Source of the DNA: Candidatus Didemnitutus sp.
GTDB lineage: Bacteria > Verrucomicrobiota > Verrucomicrobiia > Opitutales > Opitutaceae
DNA length: 13,176 nt
Direction of reading: 5' to 3'
Assembly: GCA_030682505.1 (NCBI GenBank)
Contig: JAUXOH010000393.1
Span: 1 to 13,176, forward strand
Below the pieces are notes generated by a model. That model was not told where the DNA came from and searched no databases. It worked only from the letters and a program-made list of their open reading frames with translations. The translations under genes were made by a program, and so were the position numbers. Below are positions 6,941 to 13,176 of this stretch, piece after piece. How positions within the stretch are numbered: the first letter of the stretch is position 1; every line of letters begins with the position of its first letter.

Positions 6941-8068
6941 TCAGCATCCGTTTCTGGCTGCCACCAGAAGCTCCGCCCACGGCGACTTGTCGCCCCGGAC
7001 GAGTGTCGCCGTGGCGCGACCGCAGAGCGCGCCCACGATGTTCCCCGTGCCACAATACGCTCCGAGGGCCCACACGCCGGCGCGCACTTCCTCCATCACG
7101 GGCAAGCCATCGTTGGAATACGCCACCGACGCCGCCCAGCGATGCGTGATCGGTGCCTGCACCCGCAGACGGTCGCGCAAAAACTTCTCCAACCGCCCTT
7201 GAATAAACGCCGAGGGCGTCGCGTCCTGCGTCCATTCGTCGGTGAGCGCGTGGTCGCGGAATCCGCCCAACGCGATCGAACCATCCGGCAACTGCTGCCA
7301 ATACTCATAGCCGTGCCGCCAATAGACCGGCCGTGGGAATTTCACCTCCGGCGCCGCTGACGTCCCCAACATTTGGAGCCTTGCGGTGCGCACTCGCGGC
7401 GCGAGTTCGGGAAAGATGAGTTCCAATCGACCATCGACCGCGACGATCACGCGATCGCAATGCACCGCCCCGCGCTCAGTCGTCACCCGACCGGGCTCCA
7501 AACCGCGCAGGGGTGAATGCTCGTAGAGTGCCACCCCTTGTTCGCGCAGCCGATCCGCCATCATCCTCACTCTTGCCAACGGCTGAAACACCCCGTCCGT
7601 CGGCAACAACAGCCCCTCACCTTCCGGCCCCCGATACCAATCGACCGCGAATCCATCCGCCCGCAATGCGGCGAGGTGCGCGCGACAATCCGCAAGCTCA
7701 GCTTCATCCGCCGCGAGTCGCAGCGAGCCTTGGAGACGAAAAATTGTCGGCATTGCTGCCGCTTGGCGCTGAATTTCCCTCGACGTTTCTCGATAGATCG
7801 CCGCCGCGGCTTCCCGTCCGAGAGCGGCGACGGTTTCGTGATAGAACTTCGCCAGCCCCGCGAGCACGAAGCCGCCATTGCGACCGGCGGCCCCGGCCCC
7901 GACTGCCGCCGCATCGATCCCGACCGCGTTGACCCCTCGAGCCTGCAATTCTTCCAAGGTCGCCAGTCCCGAACCACCCAAGCCAACCACGCAAACGTCG
8001 GCCCGCACCTCTCCGTCCAGCAACGGCAACGGCGACCAGGTCTGGTCATCCCAAATCGGGCGATTCAT
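6941..8068 (-). CDS. FAD-dependent oxidoreductase, DAO family, substrate unknown
   Basis: A 375-residue flavoprotein of the D-amino-acid oxidase/glycine oxidase fold. The dinucleotide-binding strand is ADVCVVGLGGSGLATLEELQARG, with GLGGSG at 29-34 and Asp52 at the end of the second strand for the ribose. It is followed by GRNGGF (62-67), typical of amine and amino-acid oxidases such as the gamma-glutamylputrescine oxidase group. The substrate domain contains RPVYWRHGYEYWQQLPDGSIALGG. The C-terminal FAD loop is YSNDGLPVMEEVRAGVWALGAYCGTGN, with Gly where many relatives have a GHG motif. No signal peptide or membrane helix. It starts with ATG at 8068 and has no overlapping partner; glgA begins 135 bases after its stop. 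The 22-bp repeat at 8213-8234 lies in its upstream region. An amine or amino-acid substrate is the reasonable guess; nothing in the sequence decides it. It is not kynurenine 3-monooxygenase, which belongs to a different flavoprotein family. Confidence 0.85.
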   Translation of the reverse strand: MNRPIWDDQTWSPLPLLDGEVRADVCVVGLGGSGLATLEELQARGVNAVGIDAAAVGAGAAGRNGGFVLAGLAKFYHETVAALGREAAAAIYRETSREIQRQAAAMPTIFRLQGSLRLAADEAELADCRAHLAALRADGFAVDWYRGPEGEGLLLPTDGVFQPLARVRMMADRLREQGVALYEHSPLRGLEPGRVTTERGAVHCDRVIVAVDGRLELIFPELAPRVRTARLQMLGTSAAPEVKFPRPVYWRHGYEYWQQLPDGSIALGGFRDHALTDEWTQDATPSAFIQGRLEKFLRDRLRVQAPITHRWAASVAYSNDGLPVMEEVRAGVWALGAYCGTGNIVGALCGRATATLVRGDKSPWAELLVAARNGC

Positions 8069-8212
8069 GGCGGCATCATCGCCGTCTCTTGGCTCCCCGC
8101 AAGCATGGGCTGGTCTGGGACCATCAACTTTGCTCCAGCGCGCAGCACCGCCCCCAACCGCGCCGTTTCCCCCTCCCCCGGCACCCTGGGGTGGCTACCC
8201 TCCCCCGCGAGT

Positions 8213-8234
8213 TTGAGCTTAATACGCAACAAAT
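8213..8234 (+). repeat. 22-bp inverted repeat, distal copy
   Basis: Reads TTGAGCTTAATA-C-GCAACAAAT on the plus strand. The same 22 bases with one change (A for C at the thirteenth position) occur at 8594-8615 in opposite orientation. This copy sits 14 bases beyond the stop codon of the HTH-like gene and about 145 bases upstream of the FAD oxidoreductase start. It is markedly AT-rich against its surroundings. No further similarity extends outside the 22 bases, and I see no target-site duplication. Confidence 0.85.
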
Positions 8235-8247
8235 CCGGAAGCTGCGC

Positions 8248-8595
8248 TCACTCCCTCTTTCGCCGCCGAGCGAGCCAAACGAGGAGCTCGAGCGCGCGTT
8301 CGGCGTCGGGCATCGCCCGGCGGGTCACGAAAAATTGCGACACGCGCGAGCGGTCGAGACCCAACTCACGCGCCAGCAGCGCCTTTTCACCACGGCGGTG
8401 CAAAAACGGTCGCACGCCCTCGACCAACGCGTTCCACAAGGGAGTCTCCACTCCCGGGCGGAGCGTGCCGCCGCGACGGCGCGGAGCCGCCTTCAGTTTC
8501 TTGCGCAGGGAGCGGCCGAGTTCGGTCGCGACAACGTTGAGCCCTTCCGCCAGCGCGAACACTGCCCGTAGTTGAGCGGGAGTATAGTCAGCCAT
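8248..8595 (-). CDS. Small HTH-like protein, candidate regulator
   Basis: A 115-residue basic protein. The N-terminal part (YTPAQLRAVFALAEGLNVVATELGRSLRKKL) looks helical, residues 35-48 form a basic, probably loose linker (PRRRGG), and residues 52-110 contain WNALVEGVRPFLHRRGEKALLARELGLDRSRVSQFF. The stretch KALLARELGLDRSRVSQFF (71-89) has the shape of a helix-turn-helix as in XRE-type DNA-binding proteins. AMPDAERALELLVWL then forms a supporting helix. I do not recognise a named family; the HTH is read by eye. ATG at 8595 is chosen because the next in-frame ATG upstream (8646) would put the 22-bp repeat inside the coding region; that 132-residue form is possible. The gene is divergent from kynU (90 bases) and bracketed by the inverted repeat, one copy overlapping its start codon. 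Local transcription control, perhaps of kynU and itself, is an inference. Confidence 0.7.
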   Translation of the reverse strand: MADYTPAQLRAVFALAEGLNVVATELGRSLRKKLKAAPRRRGGTLRPGVETPLWNALVEGVRPFLHRRGEKALLARELGLDRSRVSQFFVTRRAMPDAERALELLVWLARRRKRE

Positions 8596-8615
8596 TTGTT
8601 GCTTATTAAGCTCAA
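8594..8615 (-). repeat. 22-bp inverted repeat, proximal copy over the HTH gene start
   Basis: Read on the minus strand, this copy is the partner of 8213-8234 and includes the first two bases of the HTH gene ATG. Its core GCTTAATAAGC is a perfect odd-centred palindrome (GCTTA-A-TAAGC), like a dimer operator; the distal copy breaks the palindrome at one base. A weak promoter-like pair overlaps it on the minus strand: TTGCAC (8632-8627), 17 bases, then TAATAA, of which three of six bases match consensus in each box. It could be an operator, a promoter part, or the end of a small mobile cassette. Confidence 0.8.
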
Positions 8616-8685
8616 GCCAAGCGGGGTGCAAGGGCGGGTTTCGCATTTACGCCACGGTGAATTCGCGCGACGCTCCGTCCGCACC

Positions 8686-9963
8686 ATGGCTGACCTGCTC
8701 TTCGAAAAAGCTGCCTCGCTGGACCGCACCGACCCTCTGGCGCGTTTTCGAGCCGAATTCCACTCGAAACCCGGGGAGATCTACCTCGACGGTAATTCTC
8801 TCGGACTGCTCTCGCGCCGCGCCGAGGCGACCGTGCAACACCTGCTCACCGAGTGGCGCGCCTTGGGCATCAACGGTTGGACGGACGGGCAGCCTCCCTG
8901 GATTGGGCTCGCCGATGAAATTGCCCAAGTCCTCGGCCCGCTGATCGGCGCGCAAGCGGACCAGATCTGCGTGACCGGTTCCACCACGGCAAACCTGCAC
9001 CAGCTTCTCGCGACTTTGTTCGATCCAACCGATAAACGCCGGATCATCCTCGGCGACGCGTTGAATTTTTCGTCCGACGCCCACGCGATCACCAGCCATC
9101 TCCGCCTGCGGGGACTCGACCCGGACACCCATTATCGCGAAGTGAAAAGCCGCGACGGTCGCACGCTCAACGACGACGACATCATCGCCGCGATGACGCC
9201 CGATGTGCAACTCGCCGTGTTGCCCGCCGTGCTTTTCACCAGCGGGCAACTGCTCGAGATCGGCCGCCTGACGCGTGAAGCGCACGCGCGGGGGGTATTG
9301 ATTGGTTGGGATTGTTCTCACTCCATCGGGGCTGTGCCCCATGCCCTGGAGGCCGCCGGCGCGGATTTTGCCTTTTGGTGTTCCTACAAATACCTCAACG
9401 CCGGTCCCGGTGCCGTGGGCGGGCTCTTTCTGCATCGCCGCCACCACTCCCGCGGGCCCGGCATGGCCGGTTGGTGGGGAGTAAAACCCGAGCGACGATT
9501 CTCGATGTCGCACCAACACGAACCAGCAAATGGCGCCGCTGCCCTGCAGATTGGCACCCCGCACTTGCTCAGCCTCGCGCCGTTGCGGGGATCGCTGGAG
9601 ATCATCACCGAAGCCGGCGGCATCGCCCCCCTCCGCACGAAGTCATTGGCCCTGACGTCGTTCCTGATGGAGGCCATCGATGAGCTTCTTCCGAACCAAG
9701 GCTTCACCATTGTAACTCCACGGGAGGAAGTCCGGCGGGGAGGTCACGTCGCGTTGGCGCACCCCGGCGCCTGGCAGATTTGCCAAGCGCTCAAGTCGGT
9801 CCGCGTGATTCCTGATTTTCGTCCGCCGGATGTCATCCGGCTCGCACCTGCGCCGCTCTATAACACGTTCACCGATTGCATTGAGGCCGTCCGGCGACTG
9901 CGCAAACTGGTGGATACCGACGCCCATCGCGCTTTTCCCCCGGGCCGAGAAATTGTCACATGA
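8686..9963 (+). CDS. kynU: Kynureninase
   Basis: PLP enzyme that cleaves kynurenine to anthranilate and alanine in tryptophan breakdown. The N-terminus has YLDGNSLGLLSRRA, the family's substrate/PLP-binding loop, then GWTDGQPPWIGLAD. CVTGSTTANLHQLLATL binds the cofactor phosphate. GWDCSHSIGAVPH carries the Asp that pairs with the pyridine nitrogen. The lysine that forms the Schiff base is Lys235 in WCSYKYLNAGPGAVGG, a nearly invariant kynureninase segment. The C-terminal part has RRGGHVALAH and DFRPPDVIRLAPAPLYNTF. The 425 residues are typical. The frame is open upstream to 8572, but homology begins at MADLLFEKAAS, so ATG 8686 is the start; the upstream part overlaps the divergent HTH gene. 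Its stop overlaps the kynB start (ATGA at 9960-9963), suggesting coupled translation. Confidence 0.96.
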   Translation: MADLLFEKAASLDRTDPLARFRAEFHSKPGEIYLDGNSLGLLSRRAEATVQHLLTEWRALGINGWTDGQPPWIGLADEIAQVLGPLIGAQADQICVTGSTTANLHQLLATLFDPTDKRRIILGDALNFSSDAHAITSHLRLRGLDPDTHYREVKSRDGRTLNDDDIIAAMTPDVQLAVLPAVLFTSGQLLEIGRLTREAHARGVLIGWDCSHSIGAVPHALEAAGADFAFWCSYKYLNAGPGAVGGLFLHRRHHSRGPGMAGWWGVKPERRFSMSHQHEPANGAAALQIGTPHLLSLAPLRGSLEIITEAGGIAPLRTKSLALTSFLMEAIDELLPNQGFTIVTPREEVRRGGHVALAHPGAWQICQALKSVRVIPDFRPPDVIRLAPAPLYNTFTDCIEAVRRLRKLVDTDAHRAFPPGREIVT

Positions 9964-10583
9964 AACTCATTGATATCAGTCGCTCGATCTACACGGGCAT
10001 GCCGGTCTGGCCCGGTGACACCCCAGCTGAATTCGTCTTCGTCGCCACGAAGGCCGGGGGCTTTTCATGCAACGTCGGCCGCGCCCGCCTCAGCATGCAT
10101 GGTGGCACCCATGCCGATGCGCCGTATCATTTCGATGACGAAGGCGCGAAGATCGACGAAGTGCCGTTGGAAACTTATGTCGGTCCGGCAGTGGTCGTGG
10201 ATGTCCGCGGACACGCGATCATCGATCCAGCGTGTTTCGCCGGGATTGAACTGGGGGACACACCCCGCGTGCTCTTGCGCAGTGATGTTTGGCAGGATCC
10301 CACGGAGTTTCCTTCGGAGTGGCCTGTCCTCGCTCCGCAACTAGCGCCTTGGTTTGCGGCACAGGGAGTGAAGTTGATCGGGCTGGATTTTCCGTCGGTC
10401 GACCAGCGGGATTCCAAGGATCTCCCGGTCCATCACGCCCTCGGCCGGGCCGGCGTCTTGATCCTCGAGAATCTTGACCTTCGCAGCGCTGAACCTGGTC
10501 GCTATGAACTCATGGCGTTGCCCCTTCGCATCCGGGGCGGAGATGGCTCCCCGATCCGCGCGGTATTGCGGACATGCGATTGA
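9960..10583 (+). CDS. kynB: Kynurenine formamidase (arylformamidase)
   Basis: Hydrolyses N-formylkynurenine to kynurenine and formate, the step directly before kynureninase. The metal-dependent cyclase-family fold is shown by LIDISRSIYTGMPVWPGDTP at the N-terminus (Trp17 in the substrate pocket), MHGGTHADAPYHF at 46-58 (His47, His51 and Asp53 as metal ligands), and GLDFPSVDQRDSKDLPVHHALG followed by ILENLDL. The 207-residue length is standard for KynB. It overlaps kynU by 4 bases, so the two are co-translated. Tryptophan 2,3-dioxygenase (kynA), the usual third partner, is absent from the window; the next gene downstream is a methyltransferase 36 bases away. Confidence 0.95.
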   Translation: MKLIDISRSIYTGMPVWPGDTPAEFVFVATKAGGFSCNVGRARLSMHGGTHADAPYHFDDEGAKIDEVPLETYVGPAVVVDVRGHAIIDPACFAGIELGDTPRVLLRSDVWQDPTEFPSEWPVLAPQLAPWFAAQGVKLIGLDFPSVDQRDSKDLPVHHALGRAGVLILENLDLRSAEPGRYELMALPLRIRGGDGSPIRAVLRTCD

Positions 10584-10619
10584 CGCGAGTCCAGGCCACC
10601 GCCTACATCACGGCGCGCG

Positions 10620-11456
10620 ATGAAACCCCTCTACAACTTCGATTCCCTCAAGATCGACCGCACGATGGCACCGAGCGACGGGATGGTCGCGACGGCCTTG
10701 GAGGAACAATATTTCGACCTCGGGCGCCGCGCGCTGGAATTGATCCAGTTCTCCGCGGAGCTGTGCGACAAGCCGCATTATCCCGCCATCCTCGATCTGC
10801 CGTGCGGACACGGTCGCGTGCTGCGGTGGCTGCGCGCCCATTATCCCTACGCGAAAATCACGGCGTGTGATCTCGACCGCGACGGCGTTGATTTTTGCGC
10901 GCGCCAGTTCGGCGCGGAGCCGGTTTACTCCGAGCTGAATCTCCACGAACTGCCCTTTGCGGCGCAGTTCGACCTGATCTGGGTCGGCTCGCTCGTGACC
11001 CATCTCAACGAGGAGCGCTGGCGGCAGACCCTCGACTGCCTCGTGAAGTGGACCAAGGAGTGCGGCGTGATCGTCTTCTCCACCCAGGGCCGCACGGTAA
11101 CAAGCCTGCTCGCGCGCGGGCGCCGCAATATCGCCGAGAACATCGACAAGGCGACCCTTCTCGAAGATTTCGCCCGGACCGGATTCGGGTACCAGCGCTA
11201 CACGGAATGCGGGCCCGGGGAGGACTATGGCTTCACCGCCACGTCACCCGAGTGGCTGATGCGTACTTTGCAACGGTATCCTGACGTCATCCTGCGGTCC
11301 TACCTCGAGGAAGCCTGGGGCATGCAGGATATCGTGATCCTCTACAAGAAGGCCGGTCACTTCGAGCCGGTGCTCGGCGTGCCCGAGATGCAGGTGGTGC
11401 GGGCAAATGCCGGGGCGGCGAAGCGCGGCTGGCTCGGACGGCTGCTGGGGCGCTGA
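10620..11456 (+). CDS. Class I SAM-dependent methyltransferase, substrate unknown
   Basis: A 278-residue protein with a Rossmann methyltransferase core. Motif I is ILDLPCGHGRVLRWL (57-71), with the glycine loop that holds the methionine part of SAM. The second-strand acidic residue is in ITACDLDRDGV (80-90), and motif IV-like DLIWVGSLVTHLNEERW follows. The C-terminal half contains a tyrosine/glycine-rich segment (FARTGFGYQRYTECGPGEDYGFTA), probably the substrate cap. It ends in a short basic tail (AKRGWLGRLLGR). No signal peptide. The 36-base gap to kynB makes co-transcription with kynU-kynB likely, although no Shine-Dalgarno site is obvious; an in-frame ATG exists at residue 16. A role in tryptophan or anthranilate metabolism is possible from position only. 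It could equally be a free-standing small-molecule or glycan methyltransferase. It ends convergently with the RNA methyltransferase pair, 20 bases away. Confidence 0.87.
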   Translation: MKPLYNFDSLKIDRTMAPSDGMVATALEEQYFDLGRRALELIQFSAELCDKPHYPAILDLPCGHGRVLRWLRAHYPYAKITACDLDRDGVDFCARQFGAEPVYSELNLHELPFAAQFDLIWVGSLVTHLNEERWRQTLDCLVKWTKECGVIVFSTQGRTVTSLLARGRRNIAENIDKATLLEDFARTGFGYQRYTECGPGEDYGFTATSPEWLMRTLQRYPDVILRSYLEEAWGMQDIVILYKKAGHFEPVLGVPEMQVVRANAGAAKRGWLGRLLGR

Positions 11457-11476
11457 TGTCACCGGGTCGCCACCCG

Positions 11477-12241
11477 CTAGCGCGGCGCGCCGAAGAACTC
11501 CCAGCAGAGCACGGCAGCGGCGGCGGCGACATTGAGGGACTCAATCGTATTGGCCCCGGGAATCTTCACCAGTCGGTCGCAAGCGGCCGCCACCGCCGGT
11601 GAGATGCCCTTCTCCTCATTGCCGAGCACGAGCGCAGGCAGCCGCGGGAGGCCGCGGTCTTGCACCTCACGGGGCGAGAGCTGGGTGCCCCGCAAACTGG
11701 TGCCGAGCAGATAGTGGCTGCGGCGCAACTCGACACAAAAGTCAGACAGCGACGGCACGCGATAAAACTCCACGAACTCCATGCCGCCTTCCGCCACACG
11801 ATAGGCGGCTTCACTCGGCAGGGCCTGGCCGGGCGCGTCCGGAATCACGATGGCCTTCACGCCAAAGTAGGCGGCGGTGCGCACCACAGCGCCGAGGTTG
11901 TTCGCGTTGCTCACCCGGTCGAGGAGCAACAACGGGGCGCGCTCGCGCGCCCACCCTGCGAGCACGTCGCGGGTCACGCGTTGGAGTGGCCGGGCGACAA
12001 TCACCGCGACAATCCCCCCATGGTGCACCGTGCCGGCCACTTTCTCGAGCTCGGCGGGCGGCACCTGCCGGTAAACTTTCTTTTTCCCCGCCAGGTAACT
12101 GCACATTTCACCGACCCGTTTTCCGGTCGGTGGATCAAAGAACAGCCGCAGGATTTCCTGTGGATGCCGCGCGAACAGGGCGGACACCGCCTGCCAACCG
12201 CAGACGTTGAGTTCGGAAACCTTGGGGCGCGACGACTTCAT
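11477..12241 (-). CDS. SpoU/TrmH-family RNA 2'-O-ribose methyltransferase
   Basis: SAM-dependent methyltransferase of the SPOUT (trefoil-knot) superfamily that methylates ribose 2'-OH in rRNA or tRNA. Residues 8-95 form a SpoU substrate-binding domain (LNVCGWQAVSALFARHPQEILRLFF, then TVHHGGIVAVI). The catalytic domain shows all three motifs: motif 1 LDRVSNANNLGAVVRTAAYFG (Asn115 and Arg121), motif 2 LVLGNEEKGIS (204-214) and motif 3 VKIPGANTIESLNVAAAAA (225-243). The 254-residue length suits the RlmB/TrmH-like group; the target nucleotide cannot be read from the sequence. The start codon overlaps the stop of the upstream RlmM-like gene (ATGA at 12238-12241), so two RNA 2'-O-methyltransferases appear to be made together. 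Confidence 0.92.
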   Translation of the reverse strand: MKSSRPKVSELNVCGWQAVSALFARHPQEILRLFFDPPTGKRVGEMCSYLAGKKKVYRQVPPAELEKVAGTVHHGGIVAVIVARPLQRVTRDVLAGWARERAPLLLLDRVSNANNLGAVVRTAAYFGVKAIVIPDAPGQALPSEAAYRVAEGGMEFVEFYRVPSLSDFCVELRRSHYLLGTSLRGTQLSPREVQDRGLPRLPALVLGNEEKGISPAVAAACDRLVKIPGANTIESLNVAAAAAVLCWEFFGAPR

Positions 12242-13134
12242 GGGTTAACCTCTCCCACCAGGGTGAATTCCTCGCGATCGTGATACAAGTGACGGATGTG
12301 GAAATTTTTCACGCGGGTGGACAAGACCGAGCCCGGTTTCCGCAGGTCGCGCAGCAGCGCAAACGGGTCGGTACGACCGAACTTCAGATTGATCACAAAC
12401 CGACGGCACCATCCGCGTTCAATCCACGGAATAACCAGGTTTTCGAGCACGTGATTGGGTTCCTCGACGAGATCGCAAAACAACCAATCGGCCGCTTCGC
12501 CCACCGCGGGGGTGTACTTGAACGCGTCCTCAAGGCGGTGCTCGATCAACGGATTGTTCAGCGCACCGCCTTTGAGCGGTCCATTGTCGATCGCGATAAC
12601 CCGAGCGCCGCGCTTGGCCGCGCTAAAGCTCCATCCGCCCGGGGCGGCGCCCAGATCGACCACGGTTTCTCCCTCCGTGGGTTCCCGGCCCAACACGACG
12701 TAGGCTTCCTCGACTTTCAAGTAGGAGCGAGACGGAGCCAGATCGTCGTCCGCCATGCGTTTTTGGCCGCCGCACCACACTTCCCGCCCCGCAAACAAGC
12801 GGCCGAAATCCGAGAAATACACAAAGAGGCCGCGCGCCTTCCCGGCGCCGCGGGGTGTTTCCGGTGAGGCGAGTTTGGCCACCCGGTTGAGTTTCTTCTG
12901 CACCAATTCCAAGAACGCTTTCTCCACCGCCCGGGTGCGGCGGCCAAGGCCCGTCATCTCGGCGGTCTCGAGGAAAACACAGGGCCAGGCCGCGTCGATG
13001 CGCTCGCCACGCAGGCTTTCGAAGAAAAACCCGGAGAGCTGTTGCGCGAGGCCGTTGACTGATTCACCGCGAATCTCGTGCGGGGCCAGCATCGTTAAAT
13101 GGGGAAAGACCAATTCATCGATTGATTGCGGCAC
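12238..13134 (-). CDS. rlmM: RlmM-like (FtsJ-fold) rRNA 2'-O-methyltransferase
   Basis: Resembles E. coli RlmM, which methylates the ribose of C2498 in 23S rRNA. The catalytic domain matches closely: PSRSYLKVEEA (Lys140), VVDLGAAPGGWSF (SAM motif, 158-170), AIDNGPLK, DWLFCDLVEEP (Asp221), WCRRFVINLKFG (Lys251) and LYHDREEFTL (Glu288/Glu289), giving the K-D-K-E set of the RrmJ/RlmM group. Residues 1-110 correspond to part of the RlmM N-terminal region (VFPHLTML, VFLETAEM), but roughly 60 N-terminal residues of E. coli RlmM have no counterpart. Start choice: GTG at 13134 has GGGAG five bases upstream. However, the frame stays open to the window edge at 13176, so the true start may lie outside. 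The symbol is tentative. It overlaps the downstream SpoU-type gene by 4 bases. Confidence 0.87.
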   Translation of the reverse strand: MPQSIDELVFPHLTMLAPHEIRGESVNGLAQQLSGFFFESLRGERIDAAWPCVFLETAEMTGLGRRTRAVEKAFLELVQKKLNRVAKLASPETPRGAGKARGLFVYFSDFGRLFAGREVWCGGQKRMADDDLAPSRSYLKVEEAYVVLGREPTEGETVVDLGAAPGGWSFSAAKRGARVIAIDNGPLKGGALNNPLIEHRLEDAFKYTPAVGEAADWLFCDLVEEPNHVLENLVIPWIERGWCRRFVINLKFGRTDPFALLRDLRKPGSVLSTRVKNFHIRHLYHDREEFTLVGEVNP

Positions 13135-13176
13135 CGCATCTCCCGGCAGGGTCTCTGCCCCGACCCAACCCGAACC

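Noticed and set aside
7517..8575. 352-residue plus-strand frame across the FAD oxidoreductase and HTH gene
   Set aside because: Arg/Pro/Ser-rich shadow with no motif; the minus-strand genes explain the region.
8213..8615. Integron-type gene cassette with attC
   Set aside because: The 22-bp repeats lack the core sites and the length of attC, and there is no integrase in the window.
8596..8685. kynU promoter
   Set aside because: No pair of boxes with acceptable spacing on the plus strand could be picked out by eye.
8647..9564. 305-residue minus-strand frame opposite kynU
   Set aside because: Antisense shadow of a well-supported kynureninase.
10574..10870. ATG frame starting inside the end of kynB
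   Set aside because: Arg-rich, overlaps the methyltransferase in another frame, no motif.
11463..11476. CGGGT/ACCCG hairpin in the convergent gap between the two methyltransferase units
   Set aside because: 5-bp stem, no T-run on either side; cannot be supported as a bidirectional terminator.

Overview
The window (13,176 bases, high GC, few clear Shine-Dalgarno sites) looks like the chromosome of a free-living heterotrophic bacterium. The protein styles (kynureninase/formamidase pair, an AroQ-type bifunctional PheA, an rRNA ribose methyltransferase resembling RlmM) and my general impression fit Verrucomicrobia (Opitutaceae-like). That placement is inference, not a search result. No tRNA, rRNA, CRISPR or insertion sequence is visible.

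Layout. (1) 1-2344, minus: N-terminal half of glutamate synthase large subunit (gltB), running off the left edge. (2) 2402-2875, plus: a small two-helix membrane protein of unknown function, divergent from gltB. (3) 5233-2943, minus: the phenylalanine branch. A 27-codon leader peptide very rich in Phe and Tyr codons (5150-5233) is followed by a strong intrinsic terminator (5091-5125), then DAHP synthase (4022-5074) overlapping chorismate mutase/prephenate dehydratase (2943-4025) by 4 bp. A short segment inside the leader gene can pair with the terminator's 5' arm, so the block has all the parts of a ribosome-mediated attenuator. (4) 5333-6805, minus: glycogen synthase glgA. (5) 6941-8068, minus: an FAD-dependent DAO-family oxidoreductase of unknown substrate. 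(6) 8213-8615: a small helix-turn-helix-like gene bracketed by a 22-bp inverted repeat (one mismatch). (7) 8686-11456, plus: kynureninase (kynU), overlapping kynurenine formamidase (kynB) by 4 bp, then a SAM methyltransferase. (8) 11477-13134, minus: a SpoU/TrmH-type RNA methyltransferase, overlapped by 4 bp by the upstream RlmM-like 2'-O-methyltransferase.

How it works together. The attenuated aroF-pheA pair commits carbon to phenylalanine. Control would act at two levels: ribosome stalling on Phe/Tyr codons at the RNA level, and a predicted N-terminal regulatory domain on DAHP synthase plus a C-terminal ACT domain on PheA at the protein level. kynU-kynB carry out the middle steps of tryptophan breakdown (N-formylkynurenine to anthranilate and alanine); tryptophan dioxygenase is not in the window. 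The HTH-like gene is divergent from kynU, and its inverted-repeat boxes lie on both sides of it, so it is a candidate local regulator.

Main discovery: the Phe/Tyr leader-peptide attenuator in front of the aroF-pheA operon. Second: the HTH gene enclosed by the 22-bp inverted repeat.
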